Source of the DNA: Mesorhabditis belari
Lineage: Eukaryota > Nematoda > Chromadorea > Rhabditida > Rhabditidae
NCBI GenBank assembly: GCA_958450365.1
Contig: CAUEEP010000915.1
Coordinates: 1,368,501 to 1,432,500 of the forward strand
DNA length: 64,000 nucleotides
Direction: 5' to 3'
In this document: positions 1 through 10,770 of the stretch, in pieces
Position numbering within the stretch: the stretch's first letter is position 1
How the letters are laid out: each line of letters opens with the position of its first letter
Program-made: the position numbers and the translations under genes
The notes under the pieces: generated by a model
Databases searched by the model: none
Told to the model about the DNA's origin: nothing
Seen by the model: only the letters and a program-made list of their open reading frames with translations

Positions 1-180
1 CAAATACAATCATATTTCATTGTCCAGTACTGTACATAAGCTAATATCATGCTTTATCTTTATTCACAAACAAACTTGTTCAATGAGCAATGTCTTGAGC
101 CCTCTCTTCTGACAATGATAAGCTGTACAGCTTCCAAAAATCCCAGCACCGACAACAACAACATCGTATGTATCCGGCAT
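1..180 (-). CDS. Sarcosine/pipecolate oxidase-like flavoprotein, 5' exon only (tandem paralogue)
   Basis: This is the first exon of a second copy of the oxidase at 478-3068. Exon 1 covers 180-76 and starts at the ATG at 180; the rest is intron running off the left edge. It encodes a beta-alpha-beta dinucleotide-binding start with GAGIFG (the GxGxxG FAD motif), followed by CTAYHCQK, which is also present in the downstream gene. The exon is exactly 105 nt, the same length as exon 1 of the neighbour, and its donor is the same GTTTG type, so the two genes are tandem duplicates on the same strand. Family knowledge: monomeric sarcosine oxidase/PIPOX enzymes oxidise N-methyl or cyclic amino acids with FAD. 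The catalytic part of this copy is outside the window, so activity cannot be judged. Confidence 0.8.
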
Positions 181-477
181 TGTAAACTTTTCAAAAGATT
201 TCACAAAATTTAAGGAATTATTAGATCTTTTATGTGAGTTTCTTTTTTTATTTCTCGCTTATCAACTCCGGTTTTATCGATTACGGAAAATTGTCGAGAT
301 TTTGAGAGAAATCCATCACGAGATTGGGAAAAGATCGGTGATTTCATGGCGATAAAACATTGTGCAAGATTCTTTTTGTGTTAAAGATTGTTTTAAACGA
401 ATCTCTTTTTATTTCAATTCTTTCAAATAAGTCTTTTATAAAGAATTATTGCAAAAATAAATATGATTTTTGTATGA
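181..477. other. Spacer between the two tandem oxidase genes
   Basis: This 297-bp AT-rich gap runs from the stop of the complete oxidase gene to the start codon of the next one. It should hold the 3' UTR of the former and the promoter or trans-splice region of the latter. I see no conserved element in it. Confidence 0.5.
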
Positions 478-3068
478 CTAAAGATGAGATTTCTCGAATC
501 TCTTCAAACTGAAGAATGACATGTCATAGGGGAGCTCTTTTCCCGCTGCCATGTGAGCGAGAACTCGACCGATCCCTGGAGCTACCTGAAAAATGAGTAG
601 ATTATTAAATAAATGTTTATTTATATTATACAATTTATGGTAGGTTATCTTAAAAGTAGATTATCTTAAAAGTAGATTAACTTAAAAGTAGGTTATCTTA
701 AAAGAAGATTATTTTAAAAGTAGGTTATCTTAAAAGTAGATTATCTTAAAAGTAGGTTATCTTAAAATAGAATATCTTAAAAGTAGATTATCTTAAGTAG
801 GTTATCTTAAAGGTAGGTTGTCTTAAAAGTAGGTTATCTTAAAGGTAGGTTATCTTAAAAGTAAAAGACCGATCACGAAAAGAAAATCTCTCCTTCTCCA
901 CTAGACATGGGGAAATTCTAATCCGAACCTAATTCCACCATCGTTTTCTTCACCGATTCTTGGCTGATTGCTCTGAAATTTTATCTACAGATAGAAATTG
1001 ATGTTTTTAGTGTAGCCATTTCAGAGCAATCGGCCAAGAAGTGGTCGAGAAAACGAAGATAGAACTTTCTCATGTCTGCTCCTCACCAATGCTTTGCTCG
1101 TGCAAGCAAATTTTTGAGTTATGCAGAATCTCTCTGCTTCACTGCTTCCAACTGCTTTAGATTTATATTTTAGAAAAATTAAATTAAACTGAATTATCAT
1201 TTCTAATCACTAGCAAACGCAAGGGATCAGGATCAGGATCATCAACAAAATCGCCATCATTCAGAAGTTTGCATAAACTGAAAAATTGAACCAGTGAAGC
1301 CATTGGTGGGGAGGTGAGAGGGGAAAATTTCAATTTCGTGATCGATGTTCCCTTCTCAATGTTAAATTGAATTTTTCATATCGTTTTCTGTGCTGTATTT
1401 GTGAATTTGTCACAGATCTATTGGGTTGGTGAATTGAAAACTGCGGGCTATTGTCATATGTGACAGTTTTTGAATTTCTGAATTTGTGAATTCTTAAATA
1501 AATGACAAAAATTGAGAGAAAAGCAAAAATCGAGTAATCGAACATCGAGAAATCGATCACGAAAATGAAATTTTCCCCTCTCACCTCCCCACCAATGGCT
1601 TCACTGTTTCAAATTTCTGAATGATTTTCTAATTGTACCCAATTTATCATAGCATCAATCTCTCACTGTTTCAATGAGCTCACCTTAAACCCACTACCCG
1701 ACATACATCCACCAATCAAAACGTTTCGATTCGTTGGATGAAAATCAATCACATAATGCTTATCAATTGACATCTAAAAGAACATTAGAAAGAGAAAATA
1801 CAATCATTTACCGTATATTTACATCGATCGAGATACGCTGGTTTTGTTCCATCGAGAAGTGGAATATGTTTTTCGAGATGCTCTCCAGGATTGCTGACAT
1901 TCTTCGGACTTGGTGGCTTTTCTCCATCCCAAACATTGAATGGTTCTCCATAGTGGTCACAGAACTAAATTTCGAGATTAGAACTGAAATTGATTCTATG
2001 TTTACCTTAATTGCGTCAGGATAATCTCTACACGGCAATCCATATCCATCATCTCCAGTCTCAGCATTGTGAACGATGAATACGGGGAATTGATCCATCG
2101 TAAACTTTGGCACATCTTTTATGTCCTTTGGTCTCCAATAAGTAACAGCCATTCTTTCTGGCTAAAATTTGAATGGTAAAAAAAATAAAGGAGATTTCTT
2201 TTCCAATTCCACCTTATAATTTAATCTGAAACATACTCGAACTTGAGCCATTTGAGTGATCTCCGGAATCATACTTTGTAGCCAAGTGCCAACAGTGAAA
2301 ATAAGCTTCTTTGAGTGAAAAACTCTTGTCGTTGTTCGAACACTTGTCACTCCATTACTCTCCGAGAAATCGCTAACCGCTTGATTCTCCAAAATTAAAC
2401 CACCAAGTTTTTTGAATTCATCCTAAAATTCTATACAATTTGCATCACTTTCGAATATTTCGAATACCTGAAACGCTTCGTGCCACTTTTCGACGAAAAT
2501 CACTCCACCCATTGGATCAAAGAGAGCTTTCCATGAATGATCATAGTCAAATTGAGAGAATTTCGCTTTCATCTCAATCTCTATTTATGTTAACTTTCTT
2601 CTTTCACTCACCTGATTACTATCTAGGACATCATGAGCAAGATTTGCCTTCACCAAATGATCAGAGATATTCTCGATTTCTTTCGGACTTCCAAACCACA
2701 TCAATCCTGTTTTTCTAAATCCAGTTTTGTAAATTTTCTCTAACTCTCACTTCCACAGTTTTTCTCCTCGTTTTCTTTCCAAATCATCAATTTGTTTAAA
2801 TGCATCATCAACAATGGGAATGTAAGGCGCATCTGTGTGTGCATATCGAGTGATTCGAGATTTTCCATGAGAACTCCCATTCCAATGACCTAGTTGGAAC
2901 TAAAATTTAGAATTTCTACATGTTTTTTCGATTCTATTTTCATCTTGCATTCAGTTAACAAACCTTTTCTAACAATAATGTCTTTAATCCAATCTTCTGA
3001 CAATGATAGGCTGTGCAAGTGCCAATGATCCCAGCTCCAACAACAATCACATCAAAAGTTTCCTCCAT
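478..3068 (-). CDS. Peroxisomal sarcosine/pipecolate oxidase-like enzyme (PIPOX family)
   Basis: Nine exons join in phase: 3068-2964, 2899-2751, 2714-2612, 2572-2468, 2422-2237, 2161-2006, 1964-1812, 1773-1684 and 585-478. The product is 384 aa, close to the roughly 390 aa of animal PIPOX. Visible landmarks, in order: GAGIIG near residue 12 (FAD dinucleotide fold); SSHGKSRITRYAH, the SSHG-R block of this family; a mid-protein substrate-domain stretch; DRCKYT, placed where family members carry the cysteine that binds FAD covalently; and GGCMSGSGFK then APGIGRVLAHMA. The protein ends in -SHL, a variant of the PTS1 peroxisome signal. By family it is an FAD oxidase of sarcosine or L-pipecolate that makes H2O2 in peroxisomes; substrate is inferred. 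The last intron (1.1 kb) has taken up a tandem repeat and a MITE. A duplicate begins just to the left. Confidence 0.9.
646..866. repeat. 16-bp tandem repeat in the oxidase last intron
   Basis: About 14 imperfect copies of a unit close to TTATCTTAAAAGTAGG stand in a row inside intron 8 of the oxidase gene. Some units are shortened by a few bases. It is a minisatellite with no coding potential. Confidence 0.85.
1288..1611. mobile_element. Inverted-repeat MITE with a nested mariner end
   Basis: The two ends are inverted copies of one another over roughly 50 bp: the left end reads GCCATTGGTGGGGAGGTGAG and the right end is its reverse complement. The element lies in the last oxidase intron. Its centre holds ATTGGGTTGGTGAATTGAAA, the terminal repeat of the mariner elements seen elsewhere in the window, so one element has inserted into, or recombined with, the other. 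The same end sequence (GTGAGAGGGGAAAATTTCAT) also appears inside the MITE at 4671-5014. Confidence 0.75.
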
Positions 3069-4302
3069 TTTGAAGAACTTTGTTCTAAAAGGTTTAAACT
3101 TTTGTTTAAATAAAGAAATTTGTGAAAAGAGAGCATTCGAGAAGAGATATTTGGTAGAAATTGATAAGAAAGCTGAAAAAAATGAATGACTAGACTGGTT
3201 GAATCAAAAAGATCAATGAATAGACATTTATTTTAGCTAGAAAATCGAAATATTAGGTACATGCATAAGAAATTTCAACATTTTCATAAATTTCCAACGA
3301 TAGAAACCTGATATCGATGTTATAAACTATTTGAAAGTTGTAAATCTCCTCTACAAAATAGGCTAAAACGTGTTGCAATTGATCGAACCATTGAAGAAAT
3401 TTCGAGGGCGAAATGCGAGTGACCAAAAAAGGGCACTTTTTGAAAACCCCACTTTCACAGGAGTTCGGTTTTGACTATATAGTGGAAAATGAGCGCCTTA
3501 AAATCATTATCCTAAAAATACCATTCAAAATAATTAAGAGTTGGGATCATTTCATGGGAAAACTTTCTTTTTACAATAATTTTTCTTTTTTGTGAGAAAG
3601 CCGGTTTTTTTGACAATTTTGAGGATTTTGAACTTACGCTCTATCTAAATTTCTGTAAATGCATTTCCGTTAGACTTTTTTTAATGAATTAATATATAGT
3701 TATCCTTTTTTTTTAAATCTTCAATCTTGGAAAGCTAACTCTATTTTGACCACACTAAACTTGTCCCTAAAGTGACTCTATTCCTTTTTTGGTCACTCGC
3801 ATTTCGCCCTCGAAATTTCTTCAATGATTCGATCAATTGAAACACGTTTTAGCCTATTTTGTAGAGAAGATTTACAACTTTCAAATAGTTTATAACATTC
3901 ATCGATATCAGGTTTCTATCGTTGGAAATTTATGAAAATGTTGAAACCCGCATTTCTTATGCATGTACCTAATAGTTGCATAGTTTTGAAGTTGTTGAAA
4001 CTGTTAGACTTGAAATTATGCAGACTATCACCAAAAAAGTTTACCAAAATGTTTATTGAGTACTAGGAATCCGAAATCCTGTAATCTTCAAGAATTTTAC
4101 TTTAAAAATCTAATTTCCTGCTAATCTAGATCTATTTTTCTTAACTCAAACGTTCCTTTCAATCTTTCAACCGTTCTAACAAATTTCCCCTCACTTTCCA
4201 CTTTGTTTCTTTTCTTTTTCAAGGACAAAACGATGATTATCTGAGAATTGAGAAGTGTCTAGGACAAGTATTGGCAAAACTTACAAATTACTTAATTTTC
4301 AA
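3069..4302. other. Intergenic region filled by a large palindrome
   Basis: This gap separates the divergent oxidase (minus) and M13 peptidase (plus) genes. Most of it is a single inverted repeat at 3251-3975: the left arm (about 180 bp) returns as its near-perfect reverse complement in the right arm, around a 350-bp unique centre. The left arm begins TATTAGGTACATGCATAAGA. It looks like a non-autonomous DNA transposon (foldback/MITE type). Promoters for the two flanking genes must lie in the remaining 180-330 bp on each side; no motif stands out. Confidence 0.7.
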
Positions 4303-7275
4303 ATGCTTTTAATTCTTTTATTTATTGTAGCTTTTAAAGTAACTACAGCTACAGATCTATTTCTACAATTTGCTCTTCAAAATCGCAATGATTTCGTGGC
4401 TCCTTGTGTGAATTTCTTTCGTCATCTTTGCCCAGTGGATATTAAGGGAGGAGAGTTGCCAAGAAGCAAAATATTATGGAATTTGAAAAAGTATCACAAT
4501 AAATTTTGTGTTCCTGAGATTAAACAGGATCCGATATGGGTAAATAAAGCCTTTTTTTCTAAATTTGAAACCTTTCAGAAATTTATTCATGATGCAACTC
4601 TTGAATTTAATGAGCGAGATCGAGAAAAGCAAAGGATTGATTTTTATATGAATGAACTAAAGTAAGTAGATACCGTAAATACTGTAATAGTACCGCCCCC
4701 CCCTCGCGTAGTCGCAAAGGTTGCAGTCGTCGCGTAGTCGAGGTGAGAGGGGAAAATTTCATTTTCGTGATCGATTTCTCGATACAGGCGCGTAGTCGCA
4801 AAGGTTTTTAGTATTTCATTTTTTGCAAAGCACTCGTACTTTCAAAAAATGCGTCTTTTGTATGAAAAAATAGCCCTGAATTTCAGCTATTTTTTGATAC
4901 CGAAGCGCGAATTGTAGCATAAACCAGTGTCGAGAAAAACTCGTTCAAAGCTAGACTACGCAACACTCCGCACCGTCATTATGGGGGTGGGGTACTATTA
5001 CAGTATTTACGGTAACTAGATCAAGTAGATAATATTATTGAAGATATTTAGATAATACTTTTAATTGGCAACTCATATTTTAGCTTTTCTTGCAAATAAC
5101 CATGAAACTAATAAGTTTTAAATTGAAAATCGCTTGTAAATTATTTCAAAATCAAAGTTTAGATGGCGATGCGGTCAAAATAGCACATGTTTTCGACAAG
5201 AAGTTGATTCTCTAAAGGATGTAAGCTTATAAAATTAACAATCTGTTTCTTTTTAAGAAAGAACAGCTTCAGAAATTGTAAAAATGATTGTCAGAAATGA
5301 ATTTCCTTGTGTCGGAAAATCCCACCATGCAAATTTCAGCGTCAAATGCATTTGGCATTGGCATTGGCATTGGCATTGGCATTGGCATTGGCATTGGCAT
5401 TGGCATTGGCATTGGCATTGGCATTGGCATTGGCATTGGCATTGGCATTGGCATTGGCATTGGCATTGGCATTGGCATTGGCATTGGCACCTATCCCACA
5501 GTGGAGAGCGCGCTCGCACCACGCGCACACGACCCGGGTTCGACCCCGGCCAGTGACCACCTACTTTGACTTCTTGCAAAAATTTGTTTAAAAGACATAA
5601 CTACATGAAATTTCATGAGACACGTATTTCAGCGTTTTTTTTTAAATACGCAAAAGGGGACGCGCGCACAAACGAAATTATTTTTAAATAGAGCTAAATG
5701 CAAAGTGTAAAGTTTTCATTTATAATTACACAGCGATAAATCTTTAGATGGATCTCTATACGGGTAGCCCATTTGTGCAAAAGCCTTCAACAACGGATAT
5801 CCCAGCTAGCCAAGCTTATATACGAAGTGTTTACAATAGAATGATGTGGAAAGAATTGCGAACATATCAAGTAAAACTTTTTCTTAAAAAATAAAAATTC
5901 ATTATTTAGACAACAACAATTTTACATAATACATTGATGTTAAAATGTCTTTTTGAAAAGAAATTGATTACTCCATTGATGGAAGAGAATGGAAATGCGA
6001 TTATTTATGAAATGCATCGAAGAGTTTTTCGAATGGCAAGGAGGAGATTGTTGGTGAGAGATCGTTAAGAAATTCGAATCTAATTTCATTTTAGAGAGTT
6101 GATTCTTTCAAAAACCCTTACAAATTCGTTGCTCTTCAATCAATGGAGAAATCAGGAATCCATTCAGCTTTTGATCAATACACGAGAAATCAAAAGATAA
6201 TAGATTCTGTTTATAAAGAATATGAAAAGATCTTTGATCGATTGAAAGAGTAAGTGATATTTGGAAAGAAAGAATAACAGATTTAGATCAAAGACAATGT
6301 TGGATATGAAATTGGTGTTGAATCGTGGAATGATTGCGGTCGATTATTTCTTGACAAAATTTGATTTGGCTGCTTTGTATACACAATTGAAACAGATGGA
6401 AATGTACAACGCGTTTATGGTTAGAGGGAAATTTATTACACTGCTTGATTTGGTCACACGATTATTTACAACAAAGGAGGCTGAGAAAAGCACTTATGTG
6501 AGGATTTTGTGATTGAAATTTGGTTAACTTAGTTGTTAACTTAGCTGCTAACTTAGTTGCTAACTTAGCTACTAACTTAGCTACTAACTTAGCTGCTAAC
6601 TTAGCCGTTAACTTAGCTGCTAACTTAGTTGCTAACTTAGTTGCTAATTTAGTTGCTAACTTAATTTTGAAGTGACAAGAAAAATTCTAATTCAGTTCGC
6701 AACCGGTGTTCGAGTATTAGCTCACGAGCTTGGCCACTCTTATATCACTCCATATTGGCAGGGAATCGCTAAGAATTGCACAATTGAGCATTATAAAGAA
6801 ACATGTGATATATTTAGAGAAGTGATTCATAAAGGAAACTTTCATAAATTTTAATAGAAAGAATGCAAAAGTGGAGAGTTAACTTTCTTCGAAGATTCGG
6901 CTGATCTTTTTGGAATACGAACCGCTTATGATGTTTTTGAAGAGGAAATGGGTGAGAAGTTAACGGTTGGATAAATTGAAAAGAAAACTGGAAAGATTTT
7001 GTTCTAGGATTTGATTGAGGGAACGGATCTCACCAATCAACAAGCCTTTTTCTATGCACTGGCCGGGTATTATTGTGCCGATTTCCCGAATACGCAACAT
7101 TTTGGAAATGATGTGGGATAATCTTAAAAACAATAAAGTTTTCTGATAGTTAGAGATGATTTAGATGCACTCTTCCTCACTTGCTCGTGTGAATGGAATG
7201 CTTCGAGGGTTTCCCGGTTTTCAATCAGCGTTTGGATGTAGTTTAGGGGATCCTATGTTTATTCCTGAGGTTTGA
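4303..7275 (+). CDS. Divergent, short M13 (neprilysin-like) metallopeptidase
   Basis: Ten exons join in phase: 4303-4661, 5163-5220, 5748-5870, 5910-6053, 6095-6249, 6281-6497, 6696-6821, 6858-6965, 7008-7112 and 7165-7275, about 501 aa. The start at 4303 gives a hydrophobic signal sequence (MLLILLFIVAFKVTTA). Next comes APCVNFFRHLC, the M13 N-terminal DPCxNFxxxxC-type motif. Near residue 365 is AHELGHS (HExxH zinc site), then EDSAD at the position of the ENxAD motif, so the third zinc ligand E and the assisting D are both present. The tail has DMHSSSLARVNG and FQSAFGC, as in M13 C-termini. By family it is a secreted zinc endopeptidase. Oddities: it is far shorter than the usual 700-750 aa, no NAYY substrate motif is visible, and the final CxxW is missing because TGA follows FIPEV. 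It may be a reduced or inactive paralogue. Intron 6966-7007 needs a GTTGGA donor. Confidence 0.75.
4671..5014. mobile_element. Palindromic MITE, family A, copy 1 (with internal insert)
   Basis: The ends are TACCGTAAATACTGTAATAG and its reverse complement CTATTACAGTATTTACGGTA. The centre carries the family signature AATAGCCCTGAATTTCAGCT. It sits in intron 1 of the M13 gene. Compared with other copies it contains an extra stretch of about 60 bp at 4738-4795 that matches the end of the MITE at 1288-1611, making it a chimera. Confidence 0.85.
5344..5490. repeat. TTGGCA hexanucleotide microsatellite
   Basis: Roughly 23 uninterrupted copies of the 6-bp unit TTGGCA occupy intron 2 of the M13 gene. 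Because the unit length is a multiple of three, all frames stay open and create false dipeptide-repeat reading frames on both strands. Confidence 0.95.
5488..5572 (+). repeat. tRNA-derived SINE-like fragment
   Basis: Right after the microsatellite stands a GC-rich stretch with AGTGGAGAGCGCGC (A-box-like) and GGGTTCGACCCC (a perfect pol III B-box and T-arm). The two halves do not fold into a proper acceptor stem, so it is not a working tRNA. Related units occur at 42655-42735, 48209-48290, 51440-51520, 53477-53545 and 58985-59050. Confidence 0.6.
6524..6668. repeat. 12-bp tandem repeat in the M13 gene
   Basis: About 11 copies of a unit near AACTTAGTTGCT, varying at one or two positions, fill intron 6 of the M13 peptidase between the N-terminal half and the HExxH exon. 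Confidence 0.9.
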
Positions 7276-7530
7276 TTTAATGCTACCTACTCTTAAAGTA
7301 CCGGCCGGTTAATTGGCCGCTTCACGGGTCCATGTGCTTTTGCGCTGTAAGAGTGTCAATATGGTGAGGTGCAAAATGGCTAACACCACCACGCGTACTG
7401 GGGTTTTGCCCCAAATAGGCGATGAGACAGTGCGGATCAAAGCGATCCGCTAGCTTGAACTATTGTCAGTGAAACCCGAATCGGAAGAGAGGGCCGGGGA
7501 GTAGAGCTGCCCCCTTATGTAGAAACCCTG
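7276..7530. other. GC-rich block of unknown origin after the M13 gene
   Basis: Immediately after the stop codon the base composition changes sharply to GC-rich for about 230 bp. It contains GGCCGGTTAATTGGCC (stem-loop), and GCGGATC-AAAGC-GATCCGC with a perfect 7-bp stem. No open frame of note, no rRNA and no tRNA fold was recognised. It could be the 5' end of a retroelement or a structured RNA. I cannot assign it. Confidence 0.35.
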
Positions 7531-8578
7531 CTCCAGACAGTGAGCGATCTGCTCCAGACGCACAAAGAACAACAGGCGATCTCTTTACAAAGGAATTTCT
7601 TTGTATTCTGTAAGCGAGCTATGAAGCCAAAAGTTTGTACTGAGCTGATCTTGCTGCCATTTTTCCTACAAATATGGTTTAACCCAAAAGAGCCAAGCAA
7701 TTCTAGTTTTGAACATCCCTTTATGCTTTTAACAATCGTACCATTCGTTTTAAACATTCTTATTGCAAAACTAGAACAATTTGACACTTAATAATGTGTT
7801 TTTTTCTGAATCAAGAAGAAAAGAAAAGCTTTAGGATGAACGTTGTGACATTTTTGAAGGAGGACCTTTTCGAAAGAGACCCGAAAATGTGATCGATCGA
7901 TTGGTTTGTTAACAAAAAACCTCTCAAATCGATCAAAATTCTTTAGATTCCAAGTTTCACAATCAATTTCAACGTCTTGCAAAACAATGGAACAATTAAA
8001 TTGGGAATAAATTGATAATTACAATTGAACAGAATCAAAAATCACATCTGGAATAGGGCTTATCGCTTGCCACTGGCATTCCCAAGGGAAATTATTGATT
8101 CTTCTGCTCTGATTCTGATATAAAAATTCGTTTCATTTGTATTCTATTCATTCACTTCTTTATTTTATTTAACTTTTCTTTTCTTTTTATCTTTTTACTT
8201 GAATATTTTACAAGTTAACTTGACTAATTTTCATCTTTTCTATTCAAATTCCCGCCTTAAACTCGTTTCTTTATGTGCGTACGCGTCGCGACCGCGCACA
8301 TAAACGAGCGCAACGTTTTGTAAGTATTTTCAAAAATTGTCTTGTGATTTTGAGTTTCTCTCGTTTATTATTGATTCTTGATTTAAAAGAGTTGAGCTTT
8401 TCGGTCTTATTCTGCCTTTTTAGTGTTCACGTTTAGAATTGCTCATAGTTTTGAAAGTTACTTTAAAAATGTTTCTCCAATCCGTTTCTGCAGCTTTCGT
8501 TCAGTCATACATAACATTTCTTTTCATAAAACTATTTGCCTAACTCAATTTTCATTTTCAGAAGTAAATTTCGAGACA
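7531..8578. other. Promoter-side intergenic region of the ALYREF gene
   Basis: This is AT-rich sequence without a supported gene. Around 8275-8305 there is a GC-rich patch (GTACGCGTCGCGACCGCG) containing nested palindromic CG-rich words. A strong acceptor, TTTTCAG, ends at about 8561, 18 bp before the ALYREF start codon, which marks either a 5' UTR intron or a spliced-leader trans-splice site. Confidence 0.4.
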
Positions 8579-10372
8579 ATGGACGTTTCATTGGATGACA
8601 TTATCGCCCAAAACAAGGTAAACTATTATATTTTTTTACGAGATCTGCTTCATAACTATAAATATAATAACTGCTTTATATAAATACAATAACTTTTACA
8701 TAAATGGATCATTCAGCTCTAATCTATTCATTTTCAGAAAAGCAAGGGTGGACGCCAAGTCGGAGGTTTCCGTTCGGCGGGAGGACGCAACGATTCAGCC
8801 AGACCAAGAGGAGGTGGACGAGGAAATGGAGGTGGCGGGTCCCGCTCCACTGTAAGTTTCAATTTTGCATCTATTATTTATATTAACATTAATAAGCAGT
8901 TCATAGCAATGAGATTGCTTGCATAAGACAGGGCTTTATTAGAACCAAAGAAGTTTTAAGGTAAATGTTCGGAAAAGATGAGCTAAAGTAACTTCTAAGC
9001 TTGATAAATCATCTCAATTTTCAGCACGTACCCGACGGCCGCTGGAAGCACGACATGTTCGGCAAAGGCCCAGCGAGTGGTGGTGGAGGACGCAAAGAAG
9101 TGGCGAGGATTGGCGCTGGAGGGAATCCCCGTGTCCGTGTCCTGCTCTCCAATCTCGCAGCCACCGTCAACACCGCAGATCTTGAGGTTTCGTCCCACTT
9201 GTCCCATTCTCACTTCAACCTCTCTTCAACTCCATTCTTTGGAGTCCAACATGTCTCATGTCTCATGTTCGCCATCCATTCTCTCTCCTGATTGGGCTCT
9301 CTATCCTAAATTTGTGGTGACATTTGTGATGACACTCTGGCACAATTCTGGTGGCTGACGCAAGAACCCAGAGGGATACCAAAATGAGAGATGTGGCGGT
9401 AAAAAAAACGGGGATTTATAAGGGTTTAAATAGTAGGATTTCAATCAAATTTAGGTAAGTTTTCATGATTTAGGAGCTCTTCAATCCATACAACATCGAA
9501 TCGGTCAATGTCCATTTCAATGAGCAAGGAGAGCCCGTGGGAACTGGAGATTTGTCGTTGAGAAGGAAAGACGCCATTCAAATGCTTCAAGATCTCAAGG
9601 GATTAGCTATTGATGGTGAGTCTTTGATATAAATCTAGAAAACAATTAATTTTAACATTGGTTTAGCCGCCAGAAACTTGTAGTACTTAGACTAAAGAAG
9701 ATCTAGGCTTGACAAATCAAATAAGTAAACACATTCTTGCTTATTTCAGAGCAAGTCGTGAAGATGACGCTCGTTGATGAAACCTCATCGGTGACAGTGG
9801 GAACAATCCGAGATCGAATCAAGCTCAATCGACCAAGTGGCGATGACTTGAGGAGAACCGTTCGTGGTGGAATCCAAAAAAGAGGTGGAGGTGGCGGTGG
9901 CGGTCGTCGATCAGCTGGAAATGGACGCCCGGCATATGACATGTAAGTTAAATTCTCATTCTAGAGTTTCAAAAACTATATTTTCAACCATTCATAAAGA
10001 ATTTGGTGTTAAAAGCTTGAAAAGAGGGCTTAAGAAGAGATCTTAAGAAAGATCTTATTATACAATATGTTTCAGGCACGATGACCGAGTGGAACGATCA
10101 AGGAGATGAGCCACGTTCCGGTGGTGGACGTCGTGGAGGTCGTGGAGGAGGTAGTTTATACTTCAATTCTATTAAAACTCTATTAAATTAAAACCAGTTT
10201 ACATCTGTACAATCAAATTCAGTTTTAATCCAATAATTAGAAGCAATCTCAAACAATATCTCAATTTCTAGGCCGACGTGGTGATGGTGGAAAGAAGCCT
10301 CTGACTGAGGACGAGCTCAACGCCCAACTCGAGGCCTATATGACAAAGGGAAAAGATGACGATATGGCTTAA
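8579..10372 (+). CDS. aly: ALYREF/THOC4 mRNA export adaptor
   Basis: Exons: 8579-8617, 8738-8851, 9025-9186, 9474-9615, 9750-9942, 10076-10150 and 10272-10372. Landmarks: MDVSLDDIIAQNK at the N-terminus is the REF-N (UAP56-binding) motif; an RGG-rich stretch follows; exons 3-5 form an RRM (RVLLSNLAATVNTADLEEL, then VNVHFNEQGEPVGTGDLSL); then a second Gly/Arg-rich region; and the C-terminal TEDELNAQLEAYM is the REF-C motif. By family it joins THO/TREX and hands spliced mRNA to the export receptor in the nucleus. All junctions are in phase except 9942/10076: the canonical splice (AT^GTAAGT to TTTCAG^G) shifts the frame and stops after 11 codons, while the REF-C exon needs the other frame. Either an assembly indel or a different splice is involved. 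Length is about 275 aa, near the human 257. Confidence 0.88.
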
Positions 10373-10770
10373 ATCATTTCCATATTTTAATCAACTACAC
10401 TTCTATTTTGTTATTTTATTTGTCCCATTTTGTTATTTTCTCCATTGGTCTCATCTCACATTATTTCCTCCTACTTTGACCCATTGTTGAGTTGTTTTTC
10501 ATTGTCTACTCAAAGGGTAGTTTTTCTTGATGTTCTATTTTATAGTGTTCTCGTTTATTTACCGGATAAATCTGTACAATTCGTTTTTTTTTATCTTAAT
10601 CTGATCAAAAACAGATAAACAGAAAGAACAGATGCTATAGTTTGTGCAGCAAAAACATTACTAGTAAACTTTTCGAAGTTGTTGACTTTGCTAAGATGTT
10701 TGGATAATTGGTGAGTTCATTGGCGATCCCAGAATCATTAACAAAGTCACTAGTCTACTTCAAAGAGCTA

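Noticed and set aside
5253..5591. Six overlapping open frames with Cys-Gln, Pro-Met, His-Trp, Ile-Gly, Leu-Ala and Asn-Ala dipeptide runs
   Set aside because: They are all readings of the TTGGCA microsatellite in an intron of the M13 gene.
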